A stretch of 64,000 bases of DNA from Pseudomonas chlororaphis (GTDB lineage Bacteria > Pseudomonadota > Gammaproteobacteria > Pseudomonadales > Pseudomonadaceae), in the NCBI RefSeq assembly GCF_000783395.1, contig NZ_JSFK01000021.1, forward strand, positions 62,001 to 126,000. Reading direction: 5' to 3'. Each line of letters opens with the position of its first letter. The stretch's first letter is position 1. Shown piece by piece: positions 43,164 to 52,037 of the stretch. The translations under genes and the position numbers were made by a program. Below the pieces are notes generated by a model. That model saw nothing but the letters and a program-made list of their open reading frames with translations, was not told where the DNA came from and ran no database searches.

Positions 43164-43257
43164 CCTGTGGGAGCTGGCTTGCCAGCGATTGCGGAATGTC
43201 AGCCACTGAATATGCTGACTGAAATGACGCTATCGCTGGCAAGCCAGCTCCCACAGG
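43164..43257. repeat. REP doublet (REPIN), GCTGGCTTGCCAGC type
   Basis: TGTGGGAGCTGGCTTGCCAG and its inverted copy lie between the convergent dacB and diguanylate cyclase genes. Confidence 0.93.
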
Positions 43258-43275
43258 GGTTGCGGCGTATTGAAG

Positions 43276-45657
43276 TCAGCTCATCTGCTCGACCCGATCA
43301 CGCCCGCGCTGCTTTGCCATATACACACCCGAATCCGCCCTCAGCAACAGTGCATCCGCGCCCTCCCCCGGTCGCCAACTGGCGATACCGAAACTCGCGG
43401 TCACCACGCCGACCACATCCACTGGCGCACTGCGCAAACCCTGCCACAACTCAACCGCCAGCATGTACGCGTGCTCGCCGTCGATGTCAGGGCACAGCAC
43501 CATGAATTCCTCGCCGCCCAAGCGACAGAACACATCGGTACGCCGCAAACGATGGCCAATGCGCTCGCACACCGCTTGCAGCACCCGGTCGCCGACAGCG
43601 TGGCCATACTGATCGTTGATGCGTTTGAAGTGATCGATGTCGAGCATGATCACCGACAACTCACCGCCGCCGCGCTCGACCCGGGCCATTTCCGTGGTCA
43701 GGCGTTCCTGGAAGTAACGGCGGTTATGGATGCCGGTCAGCGAATCGGTCACCGACAGCGCGCGCAGTTCTTCTTCCACGCGCTTGAGGTCGGAAATGTC
43801 CGAGATATAGCCGTGCCACAGCACCCCACCGCCCGGCAGCTCTTCCGGCGTCGCCTCGCCGCGCACCCAGCGCAGGCCGCGCTCGGGCAGTTGCACGCGG
43901 TATTCCTCGCGCCACGGACTGAGGCTGTCGGCCGAGGCGCGAATCGAGGACCGCACGCGAGTAATGTCTTGCGGATGAATACGCGTGAAGATCGCTTCGG
44001 CGTTGAGCAGCAGCACGTCCGGCTCCAATTCGTAGATCTCGCGGATGCCGTCGCTGGCGTAGATCACACTGAAGCGCCCGTCGAATTCCATCTTGAATTG
44101 ATAGATGCCACCGGGCACGTGGGCACTGAGTTTCTTCAGCAACACATCCCGCGCCGCCAGCACCTCGTGCACGCGCTTGCGCTCGGTGATGTCGATGCAG
44201 ATCGCCAGGTGCCCGACCCACAACCCCTGCTCATCCAGCACCGGCGTGGCGAGCATGTTCACCGGCAGATGGCTGCCATCGCTGCGCACCAGCGTCCACT
44301 CGCGGGCCTCATGGCCGCCGACTTCGCCGCCCTCGACGAGCATCGCGTGGCAAGTCGGGATGCTTTTACCGTAGCGCGCACTCAATTCGGCAGCGCGTGC
44401 CGTCAGCTCGCGGGGCAGGTGCAGGTTTTCCAGGGTCATGTGCCCGACGACATCGGCGCTGCTGTAGCCGAGCATTTGTTCGGCACCGGGGTTGAAGGTG
44501 TTGATCACCCCGCGCAGGTCGGTGGCGATGATCGCCACCTGCGTCGCCGCATTCAACACGCCGCGCAACTGGCCGTGGGTGCCACGCAGTTCCTGTTCGC
44601 TGGCGTGCAACTCCTGCGTGCGCAGCTCGACCATGCGCAAGGCGCGCTGACGCTGACTGACCAACACGTAGAGCAAGGCGCTGAGCAGCAGACTGAGCAA
44701 GCCCCCCAGAATGATCACACTGCCGACCGACGAATGGTTGGCCTGAACGAAGGCGTCGCTCGGCAGAATATCGACCTGATAGTCGTGATCGGCCATGCGC
44801 AGTAACCGCGTGGCCGACAGGTCGCTCGGTGCCGGATCGTTGGTCGACTCGAACAACACTTCGTGCTGATCATTGGTCGACATGTCGAGAATGCGCACCG
44901 ACAGATAGTCATGGAAAGCGTCCGGCAAACCGTCGGCCAGCAACTGACGCATGCTGATCACCGCCATCACGTAGCCAAAGGATTGGCGCTCGCCACTGCG
45001 GCTCACCGGCGCCACCAGCAGCACGCCGCGCGCGTAGGACGGCTCAATGCTGACCAGGTGCATCGGTTGCGACACCGCCAGTGCGCCGAGCTTGTCGGCC
45101 CGTTGCAGCGTGTCGCGACGCAAAGGTTGCGCCAGCAGGTCATAACCCAACGGTGAGCCGAGTCGACTCTGCGTCTGGCTATAGAGCACCGGCACGTATT
45201 CATCGCGCAGGCCAGCCAGTTGCAGCTCGCCCTGCGCATTCAGCTCACGGATCGTGAAGTTGCTCAGGCCTTCGTCACGCACCTGCTGCTCGAACGCAGC
45301 GCGCTCGGCACCCTTGACCTTGAGGGCAAACGAATAGGCCTGGGTACGCATCAATAAGGGTTGGGTGTAACCGTCGAACTCGGCGCGGGACACCGATTCG
45401 GAGTTGGCGAAGAAGCGGCGCAGGCCGTCGAGGCGTTGTTCCTGATCCTGAAAGCGTTCTTCGATGCGGGTGTAACGTTCGTTGGCCAGCAGTTGAAAAC
45501 GCTGACGGGTCTGTTGCTGGAACTGATTGAGGGTGGCCCAGGCGAGCAGCCCCGTGAGAATTCCGCCGGCGAGCAATACCAGCAGCGCGACCAGCCAGGC
45601 CGAGACGTCTTCGCTGATGAAACCCAGAATCTTTGGGCGCACGGGGTGCAACGACAT
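43276..45657 (-). CDS. CHASE-PAS-GGDEF diguanylate cyclase
   Basis: This 793-residue inner-membrane sensor would make cyclic di-GMP. It has an N-terminal membrane segment (AWLVALLVLLAGGILTGLLAW), a periplasmic CHASE-type sensor domain (about residues 45-300), a second membrane segment near 310-330, then two PAS domains. The C-terminal GGDEF domain (about 630-793) shows DSLTGIHNRRYFQERL, DIDHFKRINDQYGHAVGD and RLGGEEFMVL; GGEEF is the active variant of the signature. No EAL domain follows. The ligand is unknown. Confidence 0.93.
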   Translation of the reverse strand: MSLHPVRPKILGFISEDVSAWLVALLVLLAGGILTGLLAWATLNQFQQQTRQRFQLLANERYTRIEERFQDQEQRLDGLRRFFANSESVSRAEFDGYTQPLLMRTQAYSFALKVKGAERAAFEQQVRDEGLSNFTIRELNAQGELQLAGLRDEYVPVLYSQTQSRLGSPLGYDLLAQPLRRDTLQRADKLGALAVSQPMHLVSIEPSYARGVLLVAPVSRSGERQSFGYVMAVISMRQLLADGLPDAFHDYLSVRILDMSTNDQHEVLFESTNDPAPSDLSATRLLRMADHDYQVDILPSDAFVQANHSSVGSVIILGGLLSLLLSALLYVLVSQRQRALRMVELRTQELHASEQELRGTHGQLRGVLNAATQVAIIATDLRGVINTFNPGAEQMLGYSSADVVGHMTLENLHLPRELTARAAELSARYGKSIPTCHAMLVEGGEVGGHEAREWTLVRSDGSHLPVNMLATPVLDEQGLWVGHLAICIDITERKRVHEVLAARDVLLKKLSAHVPGGIYQFKMEFDGRFSVIYASDGIREIYELEPDVLLLNAEAIFTRIHPQDITRVRSSIRASADSLSPWREEYRVQLPERGLRWVRGEATPEELPGGGVLWHGYISDISDLKRVEEELRALSVTDSLTGIHNRRYFQERLTTEMARVERGGGELSVIMLDIDHFKRINDQYGHAVGDRVLQAVCERIGHRLRRTDVFCRLGGEEFMVLCPDIDGEHAYMLAVELWQGLRSAPVDVVGVVTASFGIASWRPGEGADALLLRADSGVYMAKQRGRDRVEQMS

Positions 45658-45663
45658 AAAGAC

Positions 45664-45789
45664 AACTCACACTACGCCAGCATTTACGGGAAAACCCCAT
45701 TGACCGTGTGTGAGTTATAGCTATTAGCCACTAATTTAGCTAGCGCGGGCAGATCCACGGAGCCTTTAAAAATCAAGGCTCTGTGGATC
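45664..45789. repeat. Nested inverted repeats between rlmKL and the diguanylate cyclase gene
   Basis: Three inverted repeats are packed here. AACTCACAC (45664-45672) pairs with GTGTGAGTT (45708-45716). TAGCTATTAG pairs imperfectly with CTAATTTAGCTA (about 45717-45742). GATCCACGGAGCCTT (45752-45766) pairs with AAGGCTCTGTGGATC (45775-45789), 15 positions with a single G-U. The last may act as a terminator of rlmKL although no T-run follows its stem. Confidence 0.55.
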
Positions 45790-45804
45790 CAATTGCGCAA
45801 AGCG

Positions 45805-48075
45805 TCAACGAGCCGTGATTTTCCAGGCGCGGTGGATCTTGGTGTTGCGGGCGAAATCCGGATCGATGGTCTGCGCGCTGATTTCCTCGACCGCGTAACG
45901 CTCGGCGAGGTTTTCTTCCAACTGGAACTTGCGGAAGTTGTTGGAGAAATACAGCACACCACCGCTTGCCAGACGGGCCATGGCCAGGTCGATCAACTGC
46001 ACCTGATCACGCTGTACGTCGAAGATGCCTTCCATCCGCTTGGAGTTGGAGAAGGTCGGCGGATCGATAAAGATCAGGTCGTACTCGTCGCGGCTGCTTT
46101 CCAGCCACGCCATCACATCGCCCTGCTCCAGACGGTTCTTGTCGGAGAAACCGTTCAGCGACAGGTTGCGACGCGCCCAGTCGAGGTAGGTTTTCGACAG
46201 GTCAACGCTGGTGGTGCTGCGCGCGCCGCCCTTGGCCGCGTGCACGCTGGCGGTCGCGGTGTAGCAGAACAGATTGAGGAAGCGCTTGCCGGCAGCCTCT
46301 TTCTGAATGCGCATGCGCATCGGCCGATGATCAAGGAACAGGCCGGTGTCGAGGTAGTCGGTGAGGTTGACCAGCAACTTCACGCCGCCCTCGCTGACTT
46401 CATTGAACTTGCCTTGCGCAGCCTGACGCTCGTACTGCTTGGTGCCGCTCTGGCGCTCGCGGCGTTTGACTACCACGCGGCTCTTGTCGACGTTCAGCGC
46501 CTGCGGAATGGCGGCCAAGGCGTCGAACATGCGCGCCGAGGCTTTTTCCGGATCGATGGACTTCGGTGCGGCGTATTCCTGGACGTGCACCCAATCGTGG
46601 TACAGGTCGATGGCCATCGCGTACTCAGGCATGTCGGCATCGTAGACACGGTAGCAATCAATGCCTTCGCGCTTGACCCACTTGCCCATCGCCTTGAGGT
46701 TCTTTTGCAGGCGGTTGGCAAACATCTGCCCGCCTTCGCTCAAGCGTGGCTGCTCGATCACCGGTGCCGGGGCCGGCGTCGGTTTGATCGGGTTGCCGTT
46801 CTTGTTGAACTTGCGCTCTTGCGGCTCGTCCGGGGTCTGATCGTAAGCCGCTTGCTCGCGCTCGGCCTGACGCTGTTCCGGGGTTCGACGCTCGCCAGTG
46901 ACGAACTGGTCCGGCAGCACTTTGATCAACAGCAGCTTGCACGGCAGTGCGCCGTTCCAGAACGAATACTGCTTGTGGCTGCGGATGCCCATGCGCTTGC
47001 CCAGATCCGGCGCGCCGGTGAACACCGCCGCTTCCCAGTTCAGGCAGGCCTGACGCAGACGCTCGCCGAGGTTCTGGTAGAGGTACAACAGGCTGGCTTC
47101 GTCACCGAGACGCTCGCCGTACGGTGGGTTGCAGATCACCAGACCTTTCTGGTTCTGGTCCGGACGCGGCTCGAAGGTCGCGACTTCGCCCTGGTAAATC
47201 TTGATCCACTCGCTCAGGCCGGCACGTTCAACGTTGTTGCGGCCTGGCTGAATCAGCCGTGGGTCAGCTTCGTAGCCACGAATCCACAACGGTGGCTTGG
47301 CCAGACCGGCAGCGGCACGCTCGACGGCCTCTTCATGGAGTTTTTTCCACAGCGCCGGGACGTGACCGAGCCACGCGGTAAAGCCCCACTGCTCACGACG
47401 CAGGTTCGGCGCCATGTCGGCGGCAATCATGCCGGCTTCGACGAGGAACGTACCGACACCGCACATCGGGTCAGCCAGCGCGCCGCCTTCGGCAGCAATG
47501 CGCGGCCAGCCGGAACGGATCAGGATCGCCGCCGCGAGGTTTTCCTTCAGCGGTGCAGCGCCCTGCTGCAGACGGTAACCGCGCTGATGCAGGCTGTGGC
47601 CGGAGAGGTCGAGGGAGAGAATCGCTTCGCCGCGATCCAGACGCAGGTGAATGCGCAGATCCGGGTTGAGTTTGTCGATCGACGGACGGTCACCCTGTGG
47701 GGTGCGCAGCTTGTCGACGATGGCGTCTTTGACTTTCAAGGCGCCGAAGTGGGTGTTGTCGATACCCGAGCCATGGCCACTGAATTCAACAGCCAAGGTG
47801 CCGTCGCTGAGCATGTGATCCTGCCAGTCGATGTCGAGCACGCCGTGATACAGGTCTTCAGCGTCTTTCATCGGGAAACGCTTGAGCACCAGCAGCACGC
47901 GGTTGGCCAGACGCGACCAGAGGCACAGGCGATAAGCGGTTTCCATGGTCGCCATGCCACGCACGGCGGAAGTGTGCTCGCGCGCTTCTTCAAGGCCAAG
48001 CCCGACGGCTTCCTCGATGAGCAGGCCTTCAAGGCCTTTAGGGCAAGTGAGGAAGAGTTCGAAACGGTCGGACAT
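45805..48075 (-). CDS. rlmL: Bifunctional 23S rRNA methyltransferase RlmKL
   Basis: This fused enzyme methylates 23S rRNA at G2445 (N2, RlmL part) and G2069 (N7, RlmK part). The 756-residue protein has an N-terminal THUMP domain (about residues 50-160) and the RlmL catalytic motif LVICNPPYGERLGDE near 320. A charged linker rich in Glu and Lys/Pro is near 400-440. The RlmK domain has FLNLFCYTATASVHAAKGGA and LIFIDPPTFSNSKRMEG. Length and order are standard. It is divergent from rmf, another ribosome-linked gene. Confidence 0.96.
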   Translation of the reverse strand: MSDRFELFLTCPKGLEGLLIEEAVGLGLEEAREHTSAVRGMATMETAYRLCLWSRLANRVLLVLKRFPMKDAEDLYHGVLDIDWQDHMLSDGTLAVEFSGHGSGIDNTHFGALKVKDAIVDKLRTPQGDRPSIDKLNPDLRIHLRLDRGEAILSLDLSGHSLHQRGYRLQQGAAPLKENLAAAILIRSGWPRIAAEGGALADPMCGVGTFLVEAGMIAADMAPNLRREQWGFTAWLGHVPALWKKLHEEAVERAAAGLAKPPLWIRGYEADPRLIQPGRNNVERAGLSEWIKIYQGEVATFEPRPDQNQKGLVICNPPYGERLGDEASLLYLYQNLGERLRQACLNWEAAVFTGAPDLGKRMGIRSHKQYSFWNGALPCKLLLIKVLPDQFVTGERRTPEQRQAEREQAAYDQTPDEPQERKFNKNGNPIKPTPAPAPVIEQPRLSEGGQMFANRLQKNLKAMGKWVKREGIDCYRVYDADMPEYAMAIDLYHDWVHVQEYAAPKSIDPEKASARMFDALAAIPQALNVDKSRVVVKRRERQSGTKQYERQAAQGKFNEVSEGGVKLLVNLTDYLDTGLFLDHRPMRMRIQKEAAGKRFLNLFCYTATASVHAAKGGARSTTSVDLSKTYLDWARRNLSLNGFSDKNRLEQGDVMAWLESSRDEYDLIFIDPPTFSNSKRMEGIFDVQRDQVQLIDLAMARLASGGVLYFSNNFRKFQLEENLAERYAVEEISAQTIDPDFARNTKIHRAWKITAR

Positions 48076-48254
48076 GGTATTTCCAGAGCCTTTGGCTAGT
48101 GAATCGGCAACGCATTGCCGATCCGGTTTTCAATCAGGCGCTTTTCTAAAAGAACGCCCGCGTGGCACGAAGGTGTGCCGTTCCATCCCCGCTGCTCGGG
48201 TTAAAAGAGCTTAGATGCCGGGACAGATAAAAAAGTTGATGAAACAAAAAGTCT

Positions 48255-48277
48255 TAAAGCGACCCTTCGTCGCTTTA
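48255..48277 (-). terminator. Minus-strand intrinsic terminator with no gene before it
   Basis: TAAAGCGAC and GTCGCTTTA form a 9-bp perfect stem with a 5-base loop. On the minus strand it is followed by AGACTTTTTG, a fair T-run. No coding gene on that strand lies between it and rmf, so it may end a small RNA. Confidence 0.55.
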
Positions 48278-48474
48278 TACCCCAGCGCAAACGTGGGTCA
48301 TTCTCACTAAAGAATTAACCCCATCATCCAGCGCGGGGCCGATCATACCGGGGTTTGCTGAAAAACCGTGCATGAAACCCGTCGTTACTTATGGCTGTAG
48401 CACTAATTTCGTTACGTCCTTATGACAAAACGATCATTCCCTCGGTGTGACTCATTGGTTAGAACTGAACACAG

Positions 48475-48567
48475 GTTGACGTCGCAACGGCGTCAACACC
48501 TTGGCTCGCCACGCCGGCAGCGAGCCGCACCATGGCAGGTTTTTTCTGCCAGACCTCAGTTGAGGTC
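48475..48567 (+). promoter_or_regulatory. Four consecutive perfect hairpins in the rmf upstream region
   Basis: In order: GTTGACG/CGTCAAC (48475-48497), GGCTCGC/GCGAGCC (48503-48526), TGGCAG/CTGCCA (48533-48551) and GACCTC/GAGGTC with a 4-base loop (48552-48567). All stems are perfect, 6-7 bp, and together they end 41 bases before the rmf ATG. They probably structure the rmf mRNA leader and may govern its stability or translation. Confidence 0.5.
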
Positions 48568-48607
48568 AACGCGACACAAAACAGTCAACAAGTGAGGGAA
48601 ACACCCT

Positions 48608-48823
48608 ATGAGAAGACTTAAGCGTGATCCGTTGGAAAGAGCATTTTTGCGCGGATATCAATATGGCGTTGGTGGCAAATCCCGTGAGCTTTGCCCATTT
48701 ACTCTACCGTCGGTACGCCAAGCCTGGATTAACGGCTGGCGAGAAGGACGCGGCGACAACTGGGACGGTATGACCGGCACTGCGGGAATCCACAGACTCA
48801 ACGAACTTCACGCCGTCGGCTGA
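48608..48823 (+). CDS. rmf: Ribosome modulation factor
   Basis: Rmf dimerises 70S ribosomes into inactive 100S particles in stationary phase. The 71-residue basic protein reads MRRLKRDPLERAFLRGYQYGVGGKSRELCPF, then RQAWINGWREGRGDNWDGMTG, which matches the family throughout. GAGGG lies before the ATG. A strong terminator follows at 48909-48933, so it is monocistronic. Confidence 0.97.
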   Translation: MRRLKRDPLERAFLRGYQYGVGGKSRELCPFTLPSVRQAWINGWREGRGDNWDGMTGTAGIHRLNELHAVG

Positions 48824-48908
48824 CACAGGGCATTTATTCCGACACGACAATCTGAATTTGTAACGACTTACCATGCACGTCCTTCCCGGACGGCGGGCTG
48901 CGGCCCAG

Positions 48909-48933
48909 GGGCTCCTTCGAGGAGCCCTTTTTT
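48909..48933 (+). terminator. Intrinsic terminator of rmf
   Basis: GGGCTCCT and AGGAGCCC form an 8-bp perfect stem with a TCG loop, followed by six T. Confidence 0.93.
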
Positions 48934-48972
48934 ATGCCCGCCAGACTGAGGCACATCTCATGTAGGACCGGG

Positions 48973-49995
48973 TTATTTTCGGAGGGCGGCGATCGCGTCT
49001 ACCGATTCACGAATCAGCGCCGGGCCTTTATAGATAAAGCCAGAGTAGATCTGCACCAGGCTCGCACCGGCCAGAATCTTCTCAGCCGCATGCTTGCCTT
49101 CAGTAATCCCACCAGCAGCAATGATCGGCAAACGCCCAGCCAATTCACCGGCCAGCACCTTCACGGTATTGGTACTCTTCTCACGCACCGGCGCGCCAGA
49201 CAAACCGCCCGCCTCGTCGCCATGTTCCATGCCTTCAACGCCAACCCGGCTCAGCGTGGTGTTGGTCGCGATCACCGCGTCCATCCCGGTTTCGATCAGT
49301 GCCTGCGCCACCTGCGCGGTTTCTTCATCGGTCATGTCCGGCGCGATCTTGATCGCCAGCGGCACATGCTTGCCGTGACGCAGGGCCAGTTCGGCGCGAC
49401 GTGTGGCCAGATCGGCGAGCAACTGCTTGAGCGAATCACCGAACTGCAGGCTGCGCAGGCCCGGGGTGTTCGGCGAACTGACGTTGACCGTCACGTAGCT
49501 GGCGTGGGCGTAAATCTTGTCCAGGCAGATCAGGTAATCGTCGACCGCGCGTTCAACCGGGGTATCGAAGTTCTTGCCGATATTGATGCCCAGCACGCCT
49601 TTGTACTTAGCCGCCGCCACCCGTGCCAACAGGTTATCGACACCGAGGTTGTTGAAGCCCATGCGGTTGATGATCGCCTCGGCTTCCGGCAGGCGGAAGA
49701 TCCGTGGTTTCGGGTTGCCCGGCTGCGGACGCGGGGTCACCGTGCCGATTTCAACAAAGCCGAAACCCAGTTGCGCGAAGCCATCGATGGCCGCGCCATT
49801 CTTGTCCAGACCGGCCGCCAGACCCACCGGGTTCGGGAATTCGAGGCCCATGACCGCCACCGGTTTCTTCGCCGGCGCCTTGCACAGCAAGCCATTGAGG
49901 CCCAAACGCCCACCCGCGCCGATCAGATCCAGCGACAGATCGTGGGAGGTTTCCGGGGAAAGTTTGAACAACAGCTGACGGGCCAGGGAATACAT
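48973..49995 (-). CDS. pyrD: Dihydroorotate dehydrogenase (quinone), class 2
   Basis: PyrD oxidises dihydroorotate to orotate in pyrimidine synthesis, giving electrons to quinone at the inner membrane. The 340-residue protein has the class 2 N-terminal membrane-association helices (MYSLARQLLFKLSPETSHDLSLDLIG), the FMN-binding GLAAGLDKNGAAIDGF, and VNVSSPNTPGLRSLQ, where the catalytic serine of class 2 enzymes lies. IIAAGGITEGKHAAEKILAGASLVQIYSG is the C-terminal phosphate-binding part. ATG 49995 gives the standard start; the longer frame to 50340 is unconserved and overlaps nasS. Confidence 0.96.
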   Translation of the reverse strand: MYSLARQLLFKLSPETSHDLSLDLIGAGGRLGLNGLLCKAPAKKPVAVMGLEFPNPVGLAAGLDKNGAAIDGFAQLGFGFVEIGTVTPRPQPGNPKPRIFRLPEAEAIINRMGFNNLGVDNLLARVAAAKYKGVLGINIGKNFDTPVERAVDDYLICLDKIYAHASYVTVNVSSPNTPGLRSLQFGDSLKQLLADLATRRAELALRHGKHVPLAIKIAPDMTDEETAQVAQALIETGMDAVIATNTTLSRVGVEGMEHGDEAGGLSGAPVREKSTNTVKVLAGELAGRLPIIAAGGITEGKHAAEKILAGASLVQIYSGFIYKGPALIRESVDAIAALRK

Positions 49996-50218
49996 GGGCG
50001 GCGATGACTCGGGCGGCGAAAAGAGGCGGCGATTATAGCCGGGCATCGACCTGCCGCGCGAGGCGCACGCGCAAATCACTGGCAGTGGCATATGCCTTGC
50101 ACCCTCCTTGACTATCAGCGCGCAGGCCAATGACGGCAGGCGGGCAAGGACAATGGCGTCGTCCCGGGTTTTGCCTGCGCAAAGTCCGCGACGGCGCTTT
50201 TTTTCGAGGTAGCGTTGG

Positions 50219-51430
50219 ATGAATGAATCTTCGGTAGGGCCACTGGCCTGGGTCAATGGCAGCGATGCCCCGGAAAAGACGGCAATCAACCTCGGTTTCA
50301 TGGCCTTGAGCGACTGCGCATCGGTTGTCGTTGCTGCCACACAGGGCTTTGCCCAGCCTTACGGACTAACGCTGAACCTAAAGCGCCAGGCCTCTTGGGC
50401 GAATCTGCGCGACAATCTGGTCAGCGGCGAACTGGATGCCGCCCACAGTCTGTATGGTCTGATCTACGCCGTGCACCTGGGCATTGGCGGTGTCGCCCCG
50501 ACTGACATGGCGGTGCTGATGGGGCTGAACCAGAACGGCCAAAGCCTCAACCTGTCGCACGGCCTGCAGAACCTCGGCGTGAGCAGTCCTGAAGCGTTGG
50601 ATCGGCACGTGCACCAAAGCCGCGCAAAACTCACCTTCGCCCAGACTTTTCCCACTGGCACTCATGCGATGTGGCTGTATTACTGGCTGGCGAGTCAGGG
50701 CATTCATCCGCTGCAGGATGTCGACAGTGTGGTGGTGCCGCCGCCGCAAATGGTCGCGCACCTGCAAGCCGGACGCATCGATGGCTTTTGCGTCGGCGAG
50801 CCTTGGGCTGCTAGCGCGGTGCAGCAGAATCTGGGTTTTACCCTGGCCACCAGTCAGACCATCTGGCCCGATCACCCGGAAAAAGTCCTTGGCTGCACCC
50901 GTGAATTTGTCGAGCAGTATCCGAACACGGCGCGGGCGCTGGTGATGGCGATCCTTGAAGCCAGCCGCTTTATCGAAGAGAGCCCGGAAAATCGTCGCAG
51001 CACCGCGCAGTTGCTCAGCGCGCCGGAATATCTGGACGCGCCGCTTTCGTGCATAGAACCGCGTTTTCTCGGTGATTATGCCGATGGCCTCGGCAATCGC
51101 TGGCAGGATCCGCACGCGCTGCGCTTTCACGGCAACGGCGAGGTGAATCTTCCGTATCTGTCGGACGGTATGTGGTTCATGACCCAGTTCCGCCGCTGGG
51201 GCCTGCTGCGCGAAGACCCGGATTATCTCGCCGTCGCCCGGCAGGTTCAGCAACTGGATATCTACCGCGACGCCGCCACTGCTGTCGGCGTCGCGGCATG
51301 GGGCACCGACATGCGCAGCAGCCAGTTGCTCGACGGCAAAGTCTGGGACGGCAGCGACCCGGCCGGATACGCGCGCAGTTTCAAGCTGCATGCGTTGAAC
51401 GACGACGCTGCCCTTCTCGCCCGCCGCTGA
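50219..51430 (+). CDS. nasS: Nitrate/nitrite sensor NasS
   Basis: NasS binds nitrate or nitrite and, without ligand, holds the antiterminator NasT inactive. The 403-residue protein is of the NrtA/CmpA/NasS type (NLGFMALSDCASVVVAATQGFAQPYGL, SGELDAAHSLYGLIYAVHLGIGG, RIDGFCVGEPWAASAVQ). It has no signal peptide or lipobox, as expected for the cytoplasmic sensor rather than a transport protein. GAGG precedes the start. nasT follows after 15 bases, so the two are co-expressed. Confidence 0.93.
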   Translation: MNESSVGPLAWVNGSDAPEKTAINLGFMALSDCASVVVAATQGFAQPYGLTLNLKRQASWANLRDNLVSGELDAAHSLYGLIYAVHLGIGGVAPTDMAVLMGLNQNGQSLNLSHGLQNLGVSSPEALDRHVHQSRAKLTFAQTFPTGTHAMWLYYWLASQGIHPLQDVDSVVVPPPQMVAHLQAGRIDGFCVGEPWAASAVQQNLGFTLATSQTIWPDHPEKVLGCTREFVEQYPNTARALVMAILEASRFIEESPENRRSTAQLLSAPEYLDAPLSCIEPRFLGDYADGLGNRWQDPHALRFHGNGEVNLPYLSDGMWFMTQFRRWGLLREDPDYLAVARQVQQLDIYRDAATAVGVAAWGTDMRSSQLLDGKVWDGSDPAGYARSFKLHALNDDAALLARR

Positions 51431-51445
51431 CAGGAGACCGCGAAC

Positions 51446-52021
51446 ATGTTGCGCATTCTGCTGATCAATGACACCGCGAAAAAAGTCGGGCGCCTTAAGG
51501 CTGCGTTGACCGAGGCCGGTTTCGAGGTGATCGACGAGTCCGGCCTGACCATCGACCTGCCCGCGCGCGTCGAAACGGTGCGCCCGGACGTGATTCTGAT
51601 CGATACCGAGTCACCGAGCCGCGATGTCATGGAGCAAGTCGTGCTGGTCAGCCGCGACCAGCCACGGCCAATCGTGATGTTTACCGATGAGCATGATCCG
51701 GGGGTGATGCGCCAGGCGATCAAGTCCGGGGTCAGCGCCTACATCGTCGAAGGCATTCACGCCCAGCGTTTGCAGCCGATTCTCGATGTGGCGATGGCGC
51801 GTTTCGAGAGTGATCAGGCCTTGCGTGCGCAGTTGCAGGCGCGTGATCTGCAATTGGCTGAGCGCAAGCGCATTGAGCTGGCCAAGGGGTTGTTGATGAA
51901 GATGAAGGACTGCAATGAGGAAGAGGCTTACACCTTGATGCGGCGCCAGGCGATGAGCCGGCAGCAGAAGCTGATTCAGGTGGCGGAGCAGATTATTGCG
52001 ATGAGTGAGTTGCTGGGCTGA
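51446..52021 (+). CDS. nasT: ANTAR-family antiterminator NasT
   Basis: NasT binds double hexaloop hairpins in nitrate-assimilation leader RNAs and prevents terminator formation. The 191-residue protein has an N-terminal receiver-like domain (about 1-120, LLINDTAKKVGRLKAALTEAGFEVIDESG). The C-terminal ANTAR domain covers about 130-188 (RKRIELAKGLLMKMKDCNEEEAYTLMRRQAMSRQQKLIQVAEQII). Matching RNA hairpins are visible in front of nasA and nirB. REP-like repeats follow the stop. Confidence 0.95.
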   Translation: MLRILLINDTAKKVGRLKAALTEAGFEVIDESGLTIDLPARVETVRPDVILIDTESPSRDVMEQVVLVSRDQPRPIVMFTDEHDPGVMRQAIKSGVSAYIVEGIHAQRLQPILDVAMARFESDQALRAQLQARDLQLAERKRIELAKGLLMKMKDCNEEEAYTLMRRQAMSRQQKLIQVAEQIIAMSELLG

Positions 52022-52037
52022 GGTGTTCTGACCACTG

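Larger units (their letters stand above)
48076..48607. other. 532-bp intergenic region between rlmKL and rmf
   Basis: No protein gene is seen. From left to right it holds the rlmKL promoter side (leftward), a perfect 9-bp hairpin followed by a minus-strand T-run at 48255-48277, and a cluster of four hairpins at 48475-48567 that would lie in the rmf leader. Confidence 0.6.

Noticed and set aside
45793..48099. A 768-codon plus-strand open frame.
   Set aside because: It is the antisense shadow of rlmKL.
50146..50218. A possible third NasT leader ahead of nasS: GAC, loop AATGGC, GTC, followed by a T7 run near 50207.
   Set aside because: The stem has only 3 bp, there is no partner hexaloop hairpin, and the hairpin before the T-run has a two-base bulge. 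Chance is more likely.
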